This document shows, one piece after another, positions 40,388 through 50,289 of a DNA stretch of 50,289 nucleotides (position 1 is its first letter; every line of letters starts with the position of its first letter). A model generated the notes under the pieces. That model was not told the DNA's origin and did no database searches. It was given only the letters and a program-made list of their open reading frames with translations. Source of the DNA: Bacillus sp. 491mf (GTDB lineage Bacteria; Bacillota; Bacilli; Bacillales; Bacillaceae_G); NCBI RefSeq assembly GCF_900112415.1, contig NZ_FOLV01000027.1, positions 1 to 50,289 on the forward strand, written 5' to 3'. A program made the position numbers and the translations under genes.

Positions 40388-40420
40388 AGATGCTTCACGA
40401 ATGTTACACGTGAAACATCT
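40388..40420 (-). terminator. metG terminator
   Basis: A 12-bp hairpin AGATG.TTCACG / CGTGAA.CATCT (one T-G pair) with a 9-nt loop is followed by TTTTTTC on the minus strand. Confidence 0.9.
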
Positions 40421-40435
40421 CTCGTTTTGTCGTTA

Positions 40436-42451
<2,016 letters not shown>

Positions 42452-42639
42452 TTATAAACAGTATATCAAAAACTTACGTATAAAGACGAGTGTATGTACG
42501 ATATCTTTATCATCTATTACTCATATTAATAAAAAATATACATTTCTAGATTTCGACACTATCATTAAAATTTTAAGAATAAAATAAATCTTTCTATACA
42601 TCTATTATTTTTTAGTATATATAATAAATATATACACTT

Positions 42640-42740
42640 TTTCGACATATAAGTCGCTACGGTGCAAAATAAAAAATGACCTGAGCGCGCTTCTAAGCAC
42701 GACCAGTTGCTCTCGTCTCCCCTAAAATAAAGGGGTCGTT
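42640..42740 (+). repeat. palindromic element between metG and abrB (copy B)
   Basis: The 494-bp gap between divergent metG and abrB carries no gene. Besides the promoters, it has this structured patch: CGAC/GTCG (42643-42656), GCTTCTAAGC (42690-42699) and CCCCT/AGGGG (42719-42735) inverted repeats. The segment CCAGTTGCTCTCG plus CTAAAATAAAG resembles the minus strand of the element at 31711-31755. The remaining 42440-42640 is plain AT-rich sequence. Confidence 0.5.
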
Positions 42741-42810
42741 ATATCATTTTTAAAATTTATAAATAGATGCGAAAATCTACAAAACTTTTATAAATTTTAT
42801 AATTAAAGAA

Positions 42811-42839
42811 TTGACGGAAATGTAAATGATTGGTATCAT
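42811..42839 (+). promoter_or_regulatory. sigma-A promoter of abrB
   Basis: TTGACG (42811-42816), a 17-bp spacer and TATCAT (42834-42839) lie about 75 bp before the abrB ATG. Confidence 0.75.
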
Positions 42840-42856
42840 ATGTTCATAGGGTATTT

Positions 42857-42873
42857 TGTCGAAAAATGGCGAA
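42857..42873 (+). promoter_or_regulatory. tandem Spo0A boxes in the abrB leader
   Basis: TGTCGAA (42857-42863) and TGGCGAA (42867-42873) both fit TGNCGAA and lie 10 bp apart, about 12-28 bp past the predicted start of transcription. This matches the arrangement by which Spo0A-P represses abrB in B. subtilis. Confidence 0.85.
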
Positions 42874-42912
42874 TTAAAATAGACTTGCAGAATATGAGGA
42901 GGAAAACAAATT

Positions 42913-43197
42913 ATGAAATCTACTGGTATTGTTCGTAAAGTTGATGAATTAGGCCGCGTTGTAATTCCAATTGAATTACGTCGCACACTAGGTATTGCAG
43001 AAAAGGATGCTCTTGAAATCTACGTTGATGATGAAAAAATCATCTTAAAAAAATATAAACCAAACATGACTTGCCAAGTAACTGGTGAAGTTTCTGATAG
43101 CAACCTTTCATTAGCTGAAGGTAAAATCATTTTAAGCCCAGAAGGCGCAGAGCAAATCTTAACTGAATTGCAACAATTTATCGCAGCAGCAAAATAA
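42913..43197 (+). CDS. abrB: transition-state regulator AbrB
   Basis: Global repressor of post-exponential genes in growing cells. At 94 residues the N-terminal swapped-hairpin DNA-binding domain reads MKSTGIVRKVDELGRVVIPI, then ELRRTLGIAEKDALEIYVDD. The C-terminal multimerisation part carries EVSDSNLSLAEGKI. AGGAGG lies 10 nt before the ATG. It is the only plus-strand gene here, divergent from metG and convergent with rsmI, whose terminator it shares. Spo0A boxes in its leader indicate repression at sporulation onset. Confidence 0.98.
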   Translation: MKSTGIVRKVDELGRVVIPIELRRTLGIAEKDALEIYVDDEKIILKKYKPNMTCQVTGEVSDSNLSLAEGKIILSPEGAEQILTELQQFIAAAK

Positions 43198-43220
43198 AGC
43201 TTCTCTTTTAGAGAAGCTTT
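43196..43220. terminator. bidirectional terminator between abrB and rsmI
   Basis: A 10-bp perfect hairpin AAAGCTTCTC / GAGAAGCTTT with a 5-nt loop is followed by ATTTTTTTT on the plus strand and ATTTTGC on the minus strand. It abuts or overlaps both stop codons. Confidence 0.92.
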
Positions 43221-44094
43221 ATTTTTTTTCAACATGATATGCTTGATATACGTCTCTTTTCGACATATTCCGATCTTTTGTAACAACTTTAATTGCTTCT
43301 TTAGAAGAAAGGCCTTTCTCCTCTATGTAGTATTCGACATGTTCCTCAACCGTTAATGATTCCCACCATGCCGCTTCGCTAACTGCTTCTTCTGTAGAAC
43401 CCTCTACTAAAACACAAAATTCGCCACGCACTTCATTTTCCTTTGCCCAATGAATAACTTCTTCTAAAGAACCGCGAATAAATTCTTCAAATTTTTTCGT
43501 AAGCTCACGACATAATGCAACGTTTCTATTCCCTAATACCTCTTTCATAGATACTAAAGTTTCGCCTAGTCGATGCGGTGCCTCATAAAACATCATTGTA
43601 TCTGGAATATAACGTAGTTTCTCTAATTCTGCCTTACGTTCTTTTTTATGACGCTGTAAAAAACCATAGAAATAAAAGTGTTTTGTTTCTAACCCTGATG
43701 CAATTAATGCTGTAAGTGCAGCATTTGGTCCAGGAAGAGGGACAACTGTGTACTGCTCTGCCACTGCTTGAACAACAATGTCATAGCCAGGATCTGATAT
43801 ACACGGCATACCCGCATCACTGACAAGCGCTACTGTTTTCCCTTGTTCTAACATATCTAAAATTTTCCGCCCGCTCACTTCTTTATTATGCTCATGATAA
43901 CTCATTACTGGCGTTTCAATTTCAAAGTAATTACATAGCTTTTTCGTTTGCCTTGTATCTTCTGCTGCAATAAAGTCTGCTTCTTTTAACATACGAATTG
44001 CACGAAATGTCATATCTTCCAAATTACCAATTGGAGTAGGAACTAAGTATAATGTTCCTCTCTCATTCATCTGAAAACTTTTTTGCTGCCACAT
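43219..44094 (-). CDS. rsmI: 16S rRNA (cytidine-2'-O)-methyltransferase RsmI
   Basis: SAM-dependent methyltransferase for C1402 of 16S rRNA, with the tetrapyrrole-methylase fold. At 291 residues the motifs are LYLVPTPIGNLEDMTFRAIR, AAEDTRQTKKL, VSDAGMPCISDPGY and PLPGPNAALTALIASGL. The start at ATG 44094 has AAGGAG 6 nt upstream and overlaps the GIY-YIG gene by 32 nt. The same fold forms the N-terminal half of the MazG fusion in this window. Confidence 0.96.
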   Translation of the reverse strand: MWQQKSFQMNERGTLYLVPTPIGNLEDMTFRAIRMLKEADFIAAEDTRQTKKLCNYFEIETPVMSYHEHNKEVSGRKILDMLEQGKTVALVSDAGMPCISDPGYDIVVQAVAEQYTVVPLPGPNAALTALIASGLETKHFYFYGFLQRHKKERKAELEKLRYIPDTMMFYEAPHRLGETLVSMKEVLGNRNVALCRELTKKFEEFIRGSLEEVIHWAKENEVRGEFCVLVEGSTEEAVSEAAWWESLTVEEHVEYYIEEKGLSSKEAIKVVTKDRNMSKRDVYQAYHVEKK

Positions 44095-44365
44095 AATAAT
44101 CTCCTTTTTGTATATACTCATCTTTTTGCTTCCGTTTTAGCTGCTTGAACCGATATTCTGCCTGCATCGCAGTTCTTTTTTCTTCGTAAGTTTCAAAGTA
44201 TTTTAATATAACAGGACGTCTTGCTCTTGTATAACGTGCTCCTTTTCCACTATTATGAGCCTTGATTCGCTTATCTAAATGGTTTGTATATCCCGCATAG
44301 TAGCTTCCATCAGCGCATTCCACAACATAAAAATAATGTTTATTCTGCTCCATATAAAATTGCAT
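44063..44365 (-). CDS. yazA: GIY-YIG domain protein (YazA/UPF0213)
   Basis: A 100-residue single-domain GIY-YIG nuclease-like protein. The signature is [20 protein letters not shown], followed by the catalytic-type Arg in [20 protein letters not shown] and a conserved Glu in [10 protein letters not shown]. It is a stand-alone family of unknown substrate. The ATG at 44365 has AAGGA 5 nt upstream; an internal ATG four codons later would give 96 residues. It overlaps trmN6 by 26 nt and rsmI by 32 nt. Confidence 0.92.
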   Translation of the reverse strand: MQFYMEQNKHYFYVVECADGSYYAGYTNHLDKRIKAHNSGKGARYTRARRPVILKYFETYEEKRTAMQAEYRFKQLKRKQKDEYIQKGDYYVAAKKFSDE

Positions 44366-45080
44366 TCATTTCCTTCGTATATTTATTATTCTCTTCATAT
44401 ACAAAAAGGGGTGACAAAATTTTTAAGTCTGCATTCCCGTCTTTAATACCCTCGATTAATAATGTATTAGCCTCTTTACCTGCTTTTGGATATACAAATT
44501 GAAGGCGCTTTGGCTCAATCTTATATTTTCTCATAAGCATTACAATATCAAGCAAACGACCAGGTCGATGTACAAAAGCAACTTTTCCTCCTTGCTTAAC
44601 AAGTTGGCTGCTAACACGTACAACATCTTCTAGTGTGCACATAATTTCATGACGAGCGATTGCTAAATGTTCATTTAAATTTTGCTCAGATGGTTTTGGC
44701 GTTTGAAAGTATGGCGGATTGCATGTAACAACATCAAACTGATGTCGTCCCAATTGCTCTGGCATATGTTTTAAATCTCCATGAATAAGCTGGATTCTCT
44801 CTTCTAAATCATTATATTGAACACTTCTAACACCCATATTGTAAATACGCTCTTGTATTTCAACTCCCGTAATCTTTCCTTTCGTACGAGAACTTAATAA
44901 AAGAGGAATCACTGCATTGCCCGTACACAAATCTAATACATTTCCTTTCTGAATGGGCATCCATGCAAAGTTCGCCAATAATACTGCATCTAATGAGAAG
45001 TTAAATACTGATGGGCTTTGAATAATTTTCATATCTTTTGATAGTAAATAATCTAAACGTTCATCTCCATACAATTGCAT
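44340..45080 (-). CDS. trmN6: tRNA A37 N6-methyltransferase-like protein (TrmN6/YabB)
   Basis: A 246-residue class I SAM methyltransferase. The SAM site is [20 protein letters not shown], and the catalytic motif of N6-adenine/N-methylases is [17 protein letters not shown]. It begins [20 protein letters not shown]. The family includes E. coli TrmN6, which methylates A37 of tRNA-Val; the same target here is inferred. The ATG at 45080 has AAGGA 9 nt upstream. It is followed with overlap by yazA and rsmI, which suggests an RNA-modification unit. Confidence 0.9.
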   Translation of the reverse strand: MQLYGDERLDYLLSKDMKIIQSPSVFNFSLDAVLLANFAWMPIQKGNVLDLCTGNAVIPLLLSSRTKGKITGVEIQERIYNMGVRSVQYNDLEERIQLIHGDLKHMPEQLGRHQFDVVTCNPPYFQTPKPSEQNLNEHLAIARHEIMCTLEDVVRVSSQLVKQGGKVAFVHRPGRLLDIVMLMRKYKIEPKRLQFVYPKAGKEANTLLIEGIKDGNADLKILSPLFVYEENNKYTKEMNAILYGAE

Positions 45081-45193
45081 ATCGTTCTTTCCTTCCTTAT
45101 CATTCAAACTTTATTTTAGCAAACGTTAAGACAATTTACCTATGTTTATAACAGTCTAACGTCCATTACTTCTATTTTGGTTATATGTACAAA

Positions 45194-45226
45194 AAATTAC
45201 CTTTCCAATTTATTGGAAAGGTAATT

Positions 45227-45227
<1 letters not shown>
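45194..45227 (-). terminator. yabA terminator
   Basis: A hairpin of about 15 bp, AAATTACCTTTCCAA / TTGGAAAGGTAATTT, is followed on the minus strand by TTT. Its upstream arm reaches the yabA stop. Confidence 0.88.
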
Positions 45228-46419
<1,192 letters not shown>

Positions 46420-46423
46420 ACGG

Positions 46424-47407
46424 TCATCCCTCCTGCAACCGCAACACTAACTGCTCGAACACAAGCTGCGCATTTACATTAGCGTTGATTCTATTTTTTG
46501 CTTCTAATATATTGAAAAGAGCCGATACAATGCGCTTTTGAGAATAGGAAAAAGATTGGAATAATCCCTTTTGGTCTTGAAAAACGAGCCGCTCTTCTTC
46601 TTCCAATTGAACATATAATAAATCCTTATAAATAAGGAGCAACATATCTAATCCTAGCTGTAGTTGTTCTTTCTCTCCAAAATGCTTTATCCACTTCTCC
46701 TGAACAAAAAAAAGAGACGTGGTATCTTTCTCTAGGGCTTCACATAATTTTATCACTAAAGTTCGTGCTTGTGCAAACCATTCATCATTACAAAATGATA
46801 GAGCCTCATCAAAACTGTTTGTAAGTTCCGCTGCAAGATTTCCTAAAGAAAGACTTATTTTTTCATTTTCTAAACGGTTAACCAAAGCATTTTTCGGAAG
46901 CGGCCTGAATGTAACAATTTGACAGCGGGATAAAATAGTACTTAAAATTTGGTGGCTTTGCTCAGTTAACAAAATTGCCGCTGTGTCACTACTTGGTTCT
47001 TCTAAAAATTTAAGTAATGTATTTGCAGCATTTGTTGTCATCTTATCGGCATGCTCAATAATATATATTTTTTTCGTTGCTTCTAGACCCGTTTTCGAAA
47101 ACTCTTCTTGTAATTCATGAATTTGCTGTTTCTTAATGGATAGGCCATCCGGTGCAACAATATATACGTTTGGATGATTGCCCGAATCAATGCGTCGACA
47201 ATTCGTACATGTATGGCAAGGTTCTACTCCATTTCGTTGTAAACAAAGAAAGCTTTTCGTCATTTGCATAGCGGTTTCTAGTTTACCTGTTCCTTTTGGC
47301 CCTTCTAACAAATAAGCGTGGGATATACGCTCTTTTGCAATACTATTCATTAACATTTTTACAACAATGGGTTGTAGAAGAGACAGTTGTTCCCACGTCT
47401 TCGTCAT
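46424..47407 (-). CDS. holB: DNA polymerase III delta-prime subunit
   Basis: Clamp-loader subunit. In 327 residues the AAA+ N-terminal part has GPKGTGKLETAMQM (a P-loop-like motif), the zinc module CHTCTNC (near residues 64-70), IIEHADKMTTNAANTLLKFL and an SRC motif in ILSTILSRCQIV. GAGG precedes the ATG. It follows tmk by 32 nt with nothing between; B. subtilis carries yaaQ and yaaR there. Confidence 0.95.
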   Translation of the reverse strand: MTKTWEQLSLLQPIVVKMLMNSIAKERISHAYLLEGPKGTGKLETAMQMTKSFLCLQRNGVEPCHTCTNCRRIDSGNHPNVYIVAPDGLSIKKQQIHELQEEFSKTGLEATKKIYIIEHADKMTTNAANTLLKFLEEPSSDTAAILLTEQSHQILSTILSRCQIVTFRPLPKNALVNRLENEKISLSLGNLAAELTNSFDEALSFCNDEWFAQARTLVIKLCEALEKDTTSLFFVQEKWIKHFGEKEQLQLGLDMLLLIYKDLLYVQLEEEERLVFQDQKGLFQSFSYSQKRIVSALFNILEAKNRINANVNAQLVFEQLVLRLQEG

Positions 47408-47439
47408 ATTCCATACCTCACTTTTTATACTTTCTTCTA

Positions 47440-48066
47440 TTATACCAATTTTTGTTCAATAAGCTGAATAACTTCTTCTACAACAGCTTCCATTGGTTGA
47501 TCTGCATTTACAACAACGATACGATCTGCAAATCGATCTACTAATTGTAAATACCCTTCGCGAACACGTTTATGAAATTCCATGCTTTCTAAATCTAAAC
47601 GATTCACCTCTCTATTATCATCTTTTCTAATACGTGCTAAGCCAACCTCTGGTTCAATATCTAAATAGATTGTAATATCCGGCATACAATCTTCTGTCGC
47701 AAAACGATTAATTTCAAATACCTTATCAACGCCAAGTCCCCGTGCATATCCTTGATAAGCAAGAGAGCTATCTATAAAACGATCACATATGACAATATAA
47801 TCATCTTCTAAAGCCGGCATAACCTTCTCTACTAAATGTTGTCTGCGTGCTGCAGCATATAATAATGCTTCTGTACGTGCTTCCATCATTGTATGCTCTT
47901 TTTTATGTAAAATGGTCCGAATTTCTTCTGAAATCGCAATTCCACCTGGTTCACGCGTCGCCACTACTTTTTGCTTCTTCTTCTCAAAGTACGGCAATAA
48001 TTTTGTAATTAATGTAGATTTCCCTGACCCTTCTGGCCCTTCAATTGTTACAAACAATCCCTTCAT
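47440..48066 (-). CDS. tmk: thymidylate kinase
   Basis: Phosphorylates dTMP to dTDP. At 208 residues the P-loop is [17 protein letters not shown], the DR(F/Y) motif is [15 protein letters not shown], and a short lid region follows [14 protein letters not shown] lies about 8 nt before the ATG. It is tightly linked to the decarboxylase upstream (18-nt gap) and holB downstream. Confidence 0.97.
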   Translation of the reverse strand: MKGLFVTIEGPEGSGKSTLITKLLPYFEKKKQKVVATREPGGIAISEEIRTILHKKEHTMMEARTEALLYAAARRQHLVEKVMPALEDDYIVICDRFIDSSLAYQGYARGLGVDKVFEINRFATEDCMPDITIYLDIEPEVGLARIRKDDNREVNRLDLESMEFHKRVREGYLQLVDRFADRIVVVNADQPMEAVVEEVIQLIEQKLV

Positions 48067-48084
48067 CCATAAAACCTTCTTTCT

Positions 48085-49494
48085 CTATATATCGTATACA
48101 GTAATATTTTTTATATCTCCTTGAAAACGGGCGCCAGTCTCTTCTAAATCAGAAATTTGCTTTATATGCTCTAATGTAATTTCTTCTCCATACATGACCA
48201 GCGGAATCCCTGGTGGATACGGTATAATCATTTCAGCCGCAATCATGCCTAACGCTTCTCTTAGCGGCACAACTTTTTTCTTATATTTCTCCAATTGTTT
48301 ATACGTAAATGACAAAGAAGATAAATGATTCTTATAAGGATAATTTATACGCGGTTTATTATCTTCTACATCGTATGAACATAGTGCCTCTTGCACTTTA
48401 TCAATTACTTTTATATATGCTTCATTTACTTGGAGCGGTAAAATAAGTAAAACATTATATGGATCTGCCATTTCAACATACATACCTATCTCTTCAAATA
48501 GACGTTGTAATTCATATCCAGAGAGCTTACAGCGCGTCTGCACTGTTACTTTTAATGCATCTTGGATTGGATAGTCTAAAACAGCAAGTTGTGGAATGCG
48601 ATTTAATGCTCTGCGAAATTGCTCAGTAAATGCCGTAATTTCCTTACCCCCTTCTTCTTTTATCTTCGCTAATACAAAACGAGCTATATCTAAAGAAGCC
48701 ATGATGGGGTAAGATGGACTACTAGATTGCAACATACTTAAGTAAGAAGAAACTTTTTCTTCATCAACGAGCGAGCTATTTACATGTAAGTATGAACCCA
48801 TTGTCATTGCTGGTAATGTTTTATGAGCCGAATGCACAACAATATCAGCCCCATACGCAAGCGCTGATGTTGGAAACGGTTCTCCGACACAAAAATGTGC
48901 TCCATGTGCCTCATCTACTAAAACAGGAATACCATTTTTATGCGCTAATGCAATACTCTTTTCTAAATCAGTGCCCATACCATAATAGTTTGGATACGTT
49001 AAAATAAGAGCTTTCGCTTGTGGATATTGCAAGATTGCTTCTTCAATCGTTTCATACGGTACGCCAACTGGCACACCATATTTCTCATCAATCAATGGCT
49101 CTAGAAAGACAGGACGCACTCCCGTTAATTTAAGACCATTCATAATTGATTTATGAGCGTTTCTTTGTACAAGAACTATATCATGTTCATTACAACACGC
49201 AAACAACATAGCTAAATTCCCAACCGTTGAACCATTAATTAAAAAATAACTTTTTTGTACTTCATATAGCTCTGCTAATAAGCGCTGTGCTTCTTCTATA
49301 CATTCAAATGGACTATGCAGATCATCAAGTCCAGTAAGTTCTGTTACATCAATAGAAAGTATATCATGAAAATATTTTTGCGCTTCATGAGGAAAGTTTG
49401 TTCCATTTTTATGCCCCGGAACATGGAAGGATACAGGTTTCTTGCTCGCAAACGTCTTTAGTGCTTCATATAAGGGCATTTTTCTTTGATCCAT
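48085..49494 (-). CDS. yaaO: Orn/Lys/Arg decarboxylase family PLP enzyme (YaaO-like)
   Basis: A 469-residue fold-type I decarboxylase. The N-terminal VSFHVPGHKNGTNF is typical of the group; DEAHGAHF is the cofactor-binding Asp region, and the PLP lysine lies in VVHSAHKTLPAMTMGSYLH. The C-terminal domain ends with EMIIPYPPGIPLVMYGE. The substrate (lysine, ornithine or arginine) cannot be fixed from sequence; B. subtilis has the related SpeA and YaaO. The start at ATG 49494 has AAGGA 9 nt upstream; the GTG at 49500 is too close to it. Confidence 0.9.
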   Translation of the reverse strand: MDQRKMPLYEALKTFASKKPVSFHVPGHKNGTNFPHEAQKYFHDILSIDVTELTGLDDLHSPFECIEEAQRLLAELYEVQKSYFLINGSTVGNLAMLFACCNEHDIVLVQRNAHKSIMNGLKLTGVRPVFLEPLIDEKYGVPVGVPYETIEEAILQYPQAKALILTYPNYYGMGTDLEKSIALAHKNGIPVLVDEAHGAHFCVGEPFPTSALAYGADIVVHSAHKTLPAMTMGSYLHVNSSLVDEEKVSSYLSMLQSSSPSYPIMASLDIARFVLAKIKEEGGKEITAFTEQFRRALNRIPQLAVLDYPIQDALKVTVQTRCKLSGYELQRLFEEIGMYVEMADPYNVLLILPLQVNEAYIKVIDKVQEALCSYDVEDNKPRINYPYKNHLSSLSFTYKQLEKYKKKVVPLREALGMIAAEMIIPYPPGIPLVMYGEEITLEHIKQISDLEETGARFQGDIKNITVYDI

Positions 49495-49555
49495 ATTCAC
49501 TCTTCCTTACTATTCGTTCTCTCTATATTATACAGAGATTTTCACAAAAAAAAAT

Positions 49556-49574
49556 AATAGGCAATATGCCTATT
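49556..49574 (-). terminator. csfB terminator
   Basis: A 7-bp hairpin AATAGGC / GCCTATT with a 5-nt loop is followed on the minus strand by ATTTTTTTTT. It separates csfB from the decarboxylase gene. Confidence 0.85.
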
Positions 49575-49729
49575 TTTCTATATAAATCCATTTTAATTCT
49601 TCAACATACAAGTTGCTACCATGCAGAAAAAAATGACTGCTACTTGCTTTCTCCCTTTGTTTTAATCCTTGTATATGGCCCATAAAAAAAGAAAAAGGGT
49701 TTTATCTCGTTTTTTCAATTTGTATTTTT

Positions 49730-49915
49730 CTAAGGTGATACTTGTATCTTTCGTAGTTGTTGTAAATAAAACATATACTTTGGATCATTCGTATTTGTTT
49801 CTATCATTTCTCGTTCACATGATTCACATATGAAACTCGTAAACAAATGAATTCCACTTTCCTTTTTATGCTCACACACAATACAAACTTCTTCTTTTGT
49901 TGTGTCATACCCCAT
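49730..49915 (-). CDS. csfB: anti-sigma factor CsfB/Gin
   Basis: A 61-residue zinc-ribbon protein with CIVC (near 11-14) and CESC (near 30-33), followed by NDPKYMFYLQQLRKI. It matches B. subtilis CsfB (Gin), which blocks premature sigma-G activity and sigma-E in the forespore. The Shine-Dalgarno (AGGCGA) is modest. Upstream, GGTTAGATA (minus strand, 49940-49948) is a partial match to a sigma-F -10; the -35 is poor. It is monocistronic. The 285-bp gap to the 5S gene holds nothing else I can support. Confidence 0.88.
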   Translation of the reverse strand: MGYDTTKEEVCIVCEHKKESGIHLFTSFICESCEREMIETNTNDPKYMFYLQQLRKIQVSP

Positions 49916-50169
49916 ATTATTCGCCTATTTATCGTATTCTATCTAACCATTACTATATAAAATTAGATCAACGATAAATAAACTGTTCCTCCCCTCTATA
50001 TGAAATGACAACATACATCTATAAGCGTTAACATTTTTTCGAAATATATACATTCTTTATACTCTTAGTGTATGAATCATTTCTAGGCGAAGTGTCTGTC
50101 TAATACTTAATTGAGCTTGCTATCCCAAAATAGCGCACTTACTGACGTGAAACACGGGATAAAAATAAA

Positions 50170-50193
50170 AAGACGAGTCCGCTGACTCGTCTT
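50170..50193 (-). terminator. rRNA operon terminator
   Basis: A 10-bp perfect hairpin AAGACGAGTC / GACTCGTCTT with a 4-nt loop is followed on the minus strand by TTTATTTTTA, 8 nt after the 5S 3' end. Confidence 0.93.
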
Positions 50194-50200
50194 TCATTTG

Positions 50201-50289
50201 CCTGGCAACGTCCTACTCTCACAGGGACAAAGTCCCAACTACCATCGGCGCTAGAGAGCTTAACTTCCGTGTTCGGTATGGGAACGGGT
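50201..50289 (-). rRNA. 5S rRNA (partial, 3' 89 nt)
   Basis: The minus strand reads ACCCGTTCCCATACCGAACA at the window edge, through GTTAAGCTCTCTAGCGCCGA, to GAGAGTAGGACGTTGCCAGG at the 3' end. These are diagnostic 5S rRNA segments. About 27 nt at the 5' end lie outside the window. Its precursor would be matured by RNase M5 (rnmV, in this window). Confidence 0.95.

Noticed and set aside
42777-42986. Minus-strand 69-codon frame across the abrB promoter
   Set aside because: It overlaps the abrB promoter, Spo0A boxes and N-terminal codons on the opposite strand, with no credible start.

Overview
This window comes from the chromosome of a Firmicute, almost certainly a member of the Bacillus cereus group. 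It is AT-rich. It carries the spore-former genes spoIIE, spoVT, spoVG, yabG, yabP/yabQ, fin, csfB and sspF. Its gene order is the classical origin-proximal order of Bacillus, read here on the minus strand. The proteins resemble B. cereus group homologues I recall, but TilS, FolP and FtsH differ noticeably from the B. anthracis versions, so a more divergent lineage of the group is plausible. I cannot name the species from sequence alone.

Nearly everything is on the minus strand; abrB is the only plus-strand gene. The right edge (50201-50289) is the 3' part of a 5S rRNA with its terminator. The left edge (1-180) is the tandem-promoter leader of the next rRNA operon. The window is therefore the stretch between two rRNA operons pointing the same way. 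In transcription order (right to left) it holds: csfB and a lysine/arginine-type decarboxylase; the DNA replication and RNA modification run tmk-holB-ricT-yabA-trmN6-yazA-rsmI; abrB convergent with rsmI; metG, tatD, yabE, rnmV-rsmA; yabG, veg, sspF, ispE, purR, ridA, spoVG, glmU, prs, pth, fin, mfd, spoVT; the run yabM-mazG-rqcP, then yabP-yabQ-divIC and yabR; tRNA-Met and tRNA-Glu; spoIIE; tilS-hprT, ftsH; coaX-hslO, cysK; the p-aminobenzoate/folate run pabB-pabA-pabC-folP-folB-folK-yazB-dusB; and lysS.

The genes fall into three themes. The first is housekeeping: translation, tRNA and rRNA modification, nucleotide and folate synthesis, cell-wall precursors, repair and proteolysis. The second is entry into sporulation: the abrB promoter carries tandem Spo0A boxes, spoVG has a textbook sigma-H promoter, and spoIIE has a 21-bp-spaced promoter with Spo0A boxes. 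The third is compartment-specific sporulation: promoter matches of sigma-E type for yabP, sigma-G type for fin and sspF, and sigma-K type for yabG, together with two small zinc-finger sigma antagonists, Fin and CsfB.

Most transcription units end in clear intrinsic terminators, several of which overlap the stop codon. Several starts were moved from the longest reading frame to an internal ATG, GTG or TTG because of Shine-Dalgarno placement. Compared with the B. subtilis order I recall, xpaC-yaaN, yaaQ-yaaR, ctc and yabS-yabT are missing at their usual places.

I see no IS element, prophage, CRISPR array or novel multi-gene system. The least explained parts are short palindromic intergenic elements, some of which look like diverged copies of one another, and the conserved HTH gene nested in the folate run.
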